64,000 nt of DNA, from contig CALNVZ010002974.1 in NCBI GenBank assembly GCA_940671915.1, forward strand, positions 24,488,853-24,552,852. Direction: 5' to 3'. Below are positions 25,201 through 34,200 of this stretch, one piece after another (position 1 is the stretch's first letter; each line of letters starts with the position of its first letter). The DNA is from Paracentrotus lividus. Lineage: Eukaryota; Echinodermata; Echinoidea; Camarodonta; Echinidae. The translations under genes and the position numbers were made by a program. A model generated the notes under the pieces. That model saw only the letters and a list, made by a program, of their open reading frames with translations. It did no database searches and had not been told where the DNA came from.

Positions 25201-28200
25201 ATATATTTTGAATACAGTAATTGTTGGGTGTTTAGGAAGAGAATCAAGCCTAATTAAGAAGTCATTGACACTCTCATAAATGGAAATGTTATATTGGTTT
25301 TTCTATCTATATACACCATTCTGGATTATTATAATATGACCATGGATGTTCACCCACCCTTCCCAAGCTGAAAACACAATCTATGTTCACACAATGAGTC
25401 TAATTCCCAAGTTAACCTAAAGTTATCCTCATGGTCTGTAACCTCAAGGATACATGTATCTTGAGGGTTCTGTACGTGACAGATATTGGGGTTTATTTGT
25501 TTAAGCATAAACTTTGATGAAACCTCGAGTGGTGGGTCGATTGTACATGGTACCCAATCGTGGTCTCGTGCCATGAGGACACAATTAAGCTCTATGGTTC
25601 CGTCCACCAGTGGTTTAGGGGACTGGCTCAGTTCGTCGGGCGGGTATTTGCAATTATTGGGGGCAATATCATGATTAGACTACCCTTTGGACTTCCAGTA
25701 ATAACAAGTCAAGTCTCTTACTTGTGGTTTCAAACATCAAGGTTTTTTATTCATTCATTACATTTTGCGAAACTTTGATGGTACTGTGTGAACGTGGCTT
25801 TAGATATTTGGTACAGTCCCAGTAAGCCAGGTATTTGTAAACAAATTGCACCTAGCTAGAAGCACAATATAGCTTCTAATGCGATGCGGAGTCAATTAAC
25901 CTAGATATGACAAGGTTGAGCATGACTGCACAGATTTCTTTTCCAGACCGGCTCTTTTGCGTGGTAGGTTCATAAGAGGGTTATGTTGGTATGTTGTCTT
26001 ATTGCAAGGCACTGGGAGAGATAAATCATACTTATATGGATGTGAAGGTGTTGTGGTGTAGTGGTTCCATCACTTGACTTCCACGAAAGGTTGAGGATTC
26101 AAATCCCAGCCTAATACTAAAATCTTATGACAAGGCATTTATCTATATTTGATATTTGCTTTTGAATCCTTGGTATACTTGCCAGTGGAAAGTAATTGAA
26201 TACATTTCCACTCTCACAAACAGGAAGAAATTGAGTATTCTGACACACTTTTCACAAAACTGCTTAAAAGACTTAAAATTATTTTCTGGTTATGAGTGCA
26301 TATAAAGCCTTAAGTACTTTCTGTTGGTACTGTATGCAGTTGCATGCTGATTAATTCAACCCCCATAGTGCAGGTATTCATACTCAAAATTTCAGTTTGG
26401 TTCTTTATTGAACGAATGTTGATCAATTTATAGGCTATTGTCTTACCTTTCTTTTGATATATAATTTGTTTGATATGTTTTATACAAGAAAAAAAAAGCA
26501 CATTTTTAAAGGAATATGTTTACTCATTATCTCATGGGGGTTGAATAATTCTGCATGCAACTGTATATGCTGCTTCGCTATAACCTGGGTAATACATTGT
26601 ATATGAGCAGTACTCAACAAGAAGCTATTATCATTTCTAATTATTGTATAAGGTTATATTATCCATTCCTCCAAAGCACTTCTTGGTGACTAATAATTCT
26701 ATAGATATGTCACAACTATTGTCACAACAATTCATTTATTGGAGTCAATTGTACATGTGTAACTTGGGTACAAATGACATTCAATGGTCTATTAAATATG
26801 TTTAAGAATTTTTTTTATCATTCATAGGTGATTTAAAAAAAAACTATACCTTAATTCATATGATGGAAAGCACATTACTAATAATATTCATTGCTTCTTA
26901 TTTCCTTCATAAGTGTCCTTGTTATTTTTAAATCCTGATATAATATATGCACAGATTGTGTAGTGTGACTTGTATCATATGATATCTAACTTTGTTTTAT
27001 CTATTAATATGCAGAGGAAAGACACAATAATTCAGCAGAAAATTCATAAAATAAAATACAATGTATTTTAAGATTAGACTCTCCATTTTAATCCACCCAA
27101 ACTAAATCATCCTGCAACATTTGATATCTTTCATTTATATTGTTAAAAAATGTTTCACCATATTTGTGAAATAAAGCTGTTGACATGATAATAGTAATAA
27201 TTATAATAATTATTGAAATAACACATACCAGTAGATTTCAAAACTTTAATGATAAAGTGATACTATTGATATATCTTATGATAATGATAATACATTTATA
27301 TAAATTACACTTCTATTGATATTATGAGGGCATATGAAACTCAATCAATAATAAATGCGTCTTCAATATACACTTAAATTGAAAAGTTATGACAAATGAT
27401 CATGCAACTGTTTGTTAATATATACCAGCATAAAGCATTAGAAGTAGTTATATTCTTAAGCATTAAACCATTGTACTTACTTGTTAAACACTGGCCAGTA
27501 GCCATTAATACATACATGTAGTATATTTTCATAGCTTGTATTATGCCATGACAGTTTATTTTATTTATCATTATTATTTTCTTATTTATTTGTTTTATTT
27601 TTTATATTTCTTCTTTTAGAATCCAAATCACCTGATTCTGGTGGTGGTCAGAGCCAATCAGAAAACTCTGGGAATAACAACAACAAACCAAGCAGAGACA
27701 AGAGGAAGAGGCATAACCAGGCTATCACTATGGAGGACATACAGAAAGCTAGCAAACTCAAGGTATGCCACATACAAACAATTTATCTAGATAATTTCAT
27801 TAAAAATGTCTTTTGTGTGGTTATAGTCAGGCAGCTAGGTGAATGAGGTACCAGTATGTGAGTTTTGGAGCAAATGGGGAGAAACTCCACAATTACCAAA
27901 ATAAACATCTCAGTGCATCTCTGCTGCTTGTGGTCCCTATAAGCGGGGGCACCCGAAAGAGCTCCACTTTTACAACAACAAAAAATTGCATTTTGAAGAA
28001 ACACAGCAGAAATTATTTTCTAAACACACTAACATTGGTGCCACAATATAGAGTATAAAATTATCTTTAGGTTTACATTATTTCTAATTAAAATTGAAAG
28101 CGATGAAATTGAAAATTCTGGTGAACAAGTCGGACGTTGTGGGGTTGCTCCCAAATGTTCCAATACTCAGATACTGGTACATTGTTCGTTTGATAGAAAC

Positions 28201-31200
28201 ACACCTAGCTACCTGACTATTAGGCTACAATACTCAAGAGTGGCTGTATCTGTCTGAATTATATCAATATATAAAAAATATTATTGATGCCTTATTTGAA
28301 TTGGATGGATAGTCCTATTGATGACAATTTATTGAAAGCATCCATGTTGATTATATGTTTTGTTATCTAATCTCATATCTATAGAACACCAAGGATCAAG
28401 TCCCTACAAAGATTACAGATAAATCCAAGGAGAAAGATGCCTCTCGTTCCCCAAGAATTATTGAACCACCAGTCCAGCCAGCTAAGACATCACCTCAAGA
28501 GCTCTCTCCGAGGAGTCTGAAAGCTGGTGGATTCAAGATTGAAACTGTGACCAAGACAGAACTGAAGAATGACGCCAACATACCAAAACCTGGAGACCAG
28601 ACAGTGGTGCTGAAACGAGCAGCGTCTCCAATCAAGGACATATCCAAGAGAGCAAGTTGGGGATCAAACAAGAGTGATCCATCAAAGGACAGTCTCAAGC
28701 CTGCAGCTGGTAGACAGACAGAGGTGGATAGTTCCACAAGTTCTGCAAACAAAGTGAAGCTCAGAAAACCAGAGGTTCCAAAATCGCTGCAGGATACAAC
28801 CAGAGACAGAAAGAACTCTGATAGTAGCATTTCCACAAGTGAATCATTTTCTGTCTCACCTACAAGGAAACCGAGAGGTGGCAGCTTTTCTCAACGGTCA
28901 TCGGATAGTGAAAAGAGTGGCAGTCTTCAGAGACCTAAGTCAATGAACTTGAAGGACTCTAAGGTGACAAGTCAATCCAAAGAACAAAAGACCAGAGTGT
29001 CATCTTCTCCAGAAAAGAAGAGGCTATCAACAACAATGTCATCTCCAGAAAGAAAGCCACCAAAGAAATCTGACCCGAAGACTTCTGCCGAGAGAAAGCT
29101 CTCATCAGCATCATCAACATCATCCTCTGCCAAAAGTTCTCAGGTAGATAAAAGAACTTCTTATCCACCCGCTAAGACAACCTCTCCGGACAGGAAGCCT
29201 TTATCAAGAAGGCAGTCCTCACCAGAGAAGAAACTCACCACTAGGCAAGCTTCTCCAGAGAAGAAACTCACAACTAGACAACCATCACCGGAGAAAAAAG
29301 TTTCGAAAACAACAGGAGAAAAAAAGCTCACCAGACAAGCTTCAACTGAAAAGAAATCATCTCGAACAACCTCCCCAGAGAAGAGAGTATCAGGAACGTC
29401 GTCTACGGATAAGAAGTTGCCAAGAACAACCTCTCCTGATAAGAGGGCCTCAAAGACTTCACCTACAGAGAAGAAAGATATAAGGGCTGCATCTCCTGAA
29501 AAAAGACCTTCCACAAAGCGAACAGCTTCCCCTGTGAAAAAGCCATCTGTCAAGAAGGTTGCAGAAGCAAAGACACCCTCCAAGAAAACTACAGAATCCA
29601 CGAAAGCAGCCAAAGACGTTGACAACAAGAAAAAAGAGAGTAAGACAAACGGTGTGGATGCGAGCAAGAAGACTGAAACTAAATCAGAGTTGATTGAGAA
29701 AAAAGTCCAGGTCAATGAAGAAATCATCCCGAAGAATATAGAAACCAAAGAAGAAGCTACCCCCACTGTCAAAGAACCAGAAATGCCTGAGCCAGTTGTA
29801 ACTATCATTGCACCGGCTCCAGACAGGAAACCTAGCCATGCCAAGAGGATCAGGAGTAGGACCATTGAGGTTACCACACCTAGTAAATTTGAACCTAGAG
29901 GTAAGTTATAAATGAAACAAGTACCTCAAAAAATTGTTACATAAATTATTTAAACGAGCACAAAATCCATTTAATAGCCCTAGATTTATAGTTGATTGGT
30001 GTTATGCACAAATGAAGTTCACAATTAGATAATTTCTATCAATGCCGATAGTCTCTTTTATTTTCGTAATAAGATACTGAGTAAGCCCCTTCTATCATGA
30101 TCTAATATGAAAAGTTCTCATAAATGAAATTTTGAGATGACACGTTCAGGCTTTAAGTTATGTTCATACAACATGCTCTATTAAACTGAAAAGACTAATT
30201 TGTCAAATGTCATTTTTTTTTTGGTTTGGGGGACCAAATTTGTCATTTCAAATTACACCCATTCCATGGAAGGAGTTACAAATGTACTTTTTTGTCAATG
30301 TAAAAATGTAGCTTAGTTTTAAGTCTATCAGGGTGTACATTAGTCAAGAAATTAATAGAAAACCAGGTAATTTGAAAATAACTTTTCCAGAATTAAAAAA
30401 ATCAAAGGAAGCAGGGGGAAATTCATCAATTTCTTCTGGATAGAGGAAAAACATTTCCATGATATTTGTCAGAATATCTGCTTAGGAGCTTCTTATTATT
30501 GTGATGGTGTAGTTTTTACGCACTTTAAACTTACAGAATGTTAAATAGTCATGAAGATTGACAATATTCTGCACTGGATAGTTTTGGGAATTCAAACAAT
30601 AAGTTTTAATAATGAAGGAAACTGACCAGAAATATATAATATTTAAAAAAAATGAGCAAAGAAAATGGGATTCCTTTGGGATTCGAACCTGAGACCTCCT
30701 GATTGCTAAACAGGTGCTCTACTGACTGAGCTATGGCAAACTTCGCAAGGATCCCTCACATATATCCGCCAAATGATTTCTATCCTTTAGGTGTATGCCA
30801 GGTTTCTCTAGCTTTTCTGACTACCCGAGCATTGAAAAGTTAATGGGTTCAGGGATGAATATTGATATAAGTTTTCGATGAGTTCTATTATCATGAGGTC
30901 ACGGGTTCGAATCCTGATGGAATCCTAATTTCTTTGCTCATTTTCTAATTTGAAAAATAGTTCAATATAAGAACCCTGGTTTTATATTATGTAAATATAT
31001 GTATTAGATCCGAAGAGAGAGGCTCTGACTGCCAAGGATGATGAACTGTTTGCCATGATGCAGCTGAGAGCTCAACAGATCAGAGAGGAGGAGGAGAAGG
31101 AAGGAAAGGTGGAGGAGAGTGGAGAAGAAGAGGATAGGAGTGTCTCCGAAGAAAGACCAGAAGATGTTATTAAGGTGAGTAGGTTTCTAAGCAGGTTTAT

Positions 31201-34200
31201 GCTTTTTTGTCGCAGGGCGCTATGGTTGAGTCCCCTGTTTTATGAATTTTAAAACTGTGGGCTCATTATACTCAAACCATAACAACTGGTGTAAATTTAG
31301 TACCCTTTAGACCACTGTTTTGTGAACCACCTTTTAAACTAGGGCTAATGAGTATTGATAATATCAAAGGATCCCCCTACCCCCCTCCTCCCTCCCCCCC
31401 CCCAAAAAAAAACAAAACAAACAAACAAACAAAACAAAAAACAAAAAACAAAAAACAAAAAACAAAAAAACAAAAAACAAAAAGAAAAAAGAAAAGAAAA
31501 AACAAAAACTAAACAAAACAAACCCAAAATCAATGGAAAAGAAAACAAAGCAAAACAAACAATATAAACAAAATGAATGAAAAGCAACCATGATAAGTTA
31601 TTATTATTTATTTTGAAAATATGTACATATATATATGTACCTTATAACAACTGACAAGACAACTATAATTGTGGAAAGATAAATTTGATTGGAACATGAT
31701 TGCAAATTATATGTTTCCGTTTGGATTCACGTATACATTTTGGCGTTATAATCCTTTTCACTATGGTGCCGTAATAAATTGAAATTCCTTGGGGTGTTTT
31801 ACAAAGACTTAAAATACCAAGCGCATCAGGTATTTATTGCGTAATCTCATTGATAGACTTCCCAATAGCAGCACCGCCTATAAGCATGATCTGACCAATG
31901 TGGAGATACACTACACACAACTAGGGATTTACTTGTTTTGAGACAGGCCTAATTTTAAATTATGTTTGAATTTCAGTCATTAAACTCATTCCAACAATTC
32001 TAATTCATGTGGTGCCTTAAAAGTTTCAAAGGTTAATGTATGTGTGGGTAGATCACTGTCAAAATTGGTTCAATGTCTTGCTTCCCTTTAGTTGTAATAC
32101 ATGTTGTGCATTGAGAGCCAGAAAGACTTTAACTTAATGTAAGGGTATATGAGTTTACATCCCTCTGGCACTCAACAGTACCCTGGAAAGCTTGTACTCT
32201 ATGTTGCAACTCTCTCATCCCATTGGGAATGTTGCGTAGTAGTTTTGGAGTCGATCCTAACCCACAAATATGAGTCACTACCTTTACCCTTAGGACATAA
32301 TGTTCTGGAAAATGTTTTAATCGCAGTTGTAGGAGTTGGGTCGTAAAGAAGCAGGAGAGAACATGCTATTTCTTGTTTGAGTACAGTAATTCATTTGCTT
32401 AGCTGGAGACAGGTTGTACTTTGTTGTTCGTGTTGATCTGTTCATTGCTATCAGTAATATCCTCCACCCACTTCATTACCATGGTATCCACCAGCATCAT
32501 CATTGTTGCCTCATCAGCATCCTGCATTATTAACATCATCATCACCATCATCATAATCATCATCACCTTATCATCATCCTCATCCTCATCCTCATCCTCA
32601 TCCTCATCCTCATCACAATCATCATCATTGTCATCACCTTATCATCATCATCATAATCGTCATCACCATCATCATCATCATCATCATCGTCATCATCATC
32701 ATCATAATCATCATCATCATCATCACCTTATCATCATCCTCATCCTCATCATAATCCTCATCATCATCATCCTCAGTATTATCTACCTCATCATCCTCAT
32801 TCATCATCACCATCATCATCATCATCATCACTACATTTTCATCATCATCATCATCATTGTTCTTGTATCCATGAATTCAATTCCATTAACATCATTATCA
32901 TTTTTTTTTGTTTTGTTTACTCCTGCTTATCTCCATGTGTTCCTCCAGGTGTCCCTCAAGGATAGGATGCAGTCCTTCAAGGGTAAGGAATCCAAACCAA
33001 CCCTGGTAGATTACAGCAAGCTACCGGTATCACCCACACCAAAGAGAACATCCAAGATGCTGGCCCCACCAGAGGGCGGGTAAGATAGAGTGCCACATAT
33101 TTTGATCATTTCGGCTATCAATAATATATGTTCATCATCAGTTGGAACAATTGATTATTTTGAAGGACATTATTTGGACTAGTTTTGTCCCCTTTTTTTC
33201 AAAACTTATTTTGTCTCCCCATAGATTGAAAAATATTTGTATGATGAATGAGATGCTCAAAATTATCTTAAAGTGAATTAATCACTTCCAACAACAAGTG
33301 CGAAAGGGGTCCAACACTGAATTCACTGTACATTGTACATTCTTTGCCGCATTGAAAGTTATGCTGTTTGAAAAATGTTACGGTAGGCCCTAATGATTTT
33401 CAAACTTTCTATATGAAATCATAGATATCTTGAAAGTTATTTTATATTGCGTCAAGTGGTAGTTTTACTGATTAGAAATATGATGTTTTTTTTTTTTTTT
33501 TTTTAATGCACATAAGGATAGCATGACTTTCACTATGATTATGCTTGTTCATATTGACAGTATTGCTAATACTTTTCTCAATTTTAGGACTTTTTACAAC
33601 AAAACAGATCAAGGCCAAGTTGTAATGGCCAAGTTGTAATGAAAACAGATCAAGGCCAAGTTGTAATGAAATTGGCTTGTAAGGGAATTTACTTTGATTT
33701 TGCTGACATTGAAGGTTTTTACTTTGTTGTTGCAGACCTGAGCCTGTGAATGTTAAGCAGCAGAATGGAGATGGAGGGAAGAGCGGAGACGATGAGACAG
33801 CGGAGGAAGAGGACCAGCTAGCCGGTCTTAGCCTCTCAGAGAAGATGAAGATGTTCACCCAGATGTCAGCCATCAGGAAGAAGGCTCAGGAGGAGGAAGA
33901 CAAACGATCCAAGACAAAGTCATCCTCCAGGTTCCACAGGACGAGAGGAAGGGAAAGGTTCCAGACGCAACCAGTCACCCCGGAGGAACTCACGTCTGCA
34001 TCATCTCTGGCCAAGGAGATGGCTGCTCAAGCTAGGGCCGAGCAGGAAGAGGTGGAAGAAAAAAGTAAGAGAGAGGAAGACATCGCTCGTGAAGTCAAGA
34101 GAGAGGAGATTGAAGAGCAGATGAATACTCAGGACAGGATTAGGGAGGAGATTAGACGAGCAAAGTTACAGAAACAGATTGAGAACGAGCAGTCGGAGGA

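Larger units (their letters stand above)
24347..27619 (+). other. Intron 5
   Basis: Contains a possible MITE (25372-25805), a tRNA-Gly-like SINE head (26046-26118) and a mariner-type MITE (26335-26565). The rest is AT-rich without recognised features. Confidence 0.5.
31175..32948 (+). other. Intron 8
   Basis: Contains an A-rich CAAAA-type repeat (about 31396-31570) and a long TCA/TCC microsatellite (about 32536-32870) ending about 80 bp before exon 9. The 220-codon frame across the microsatellite is a His/Ile/Ser artefact that happens to run into exon 9 in frame. Confidence 0.65.

Noticed and set aside
29161..29877. 238-codon minus-strand frame opposite exon 7
   Set aside because: Antisense shadow of the repeat-rich coding exon; hydrophobic only because it is the complement of Lys/Ser codons.
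30668..30745. Functional tRNA-Ala gene on the minus strand
   Set aside because: The loop reads AGC, but the T and acceptor stems are broken and it lies in an inverted repeat.
32421..33083. 220-codon frame running into exon 9
   Set aside because: The His/Ser/Ile part is the TCA microsatellite; only 32949-33079 is exon-like, with a proper acceptor at its start.
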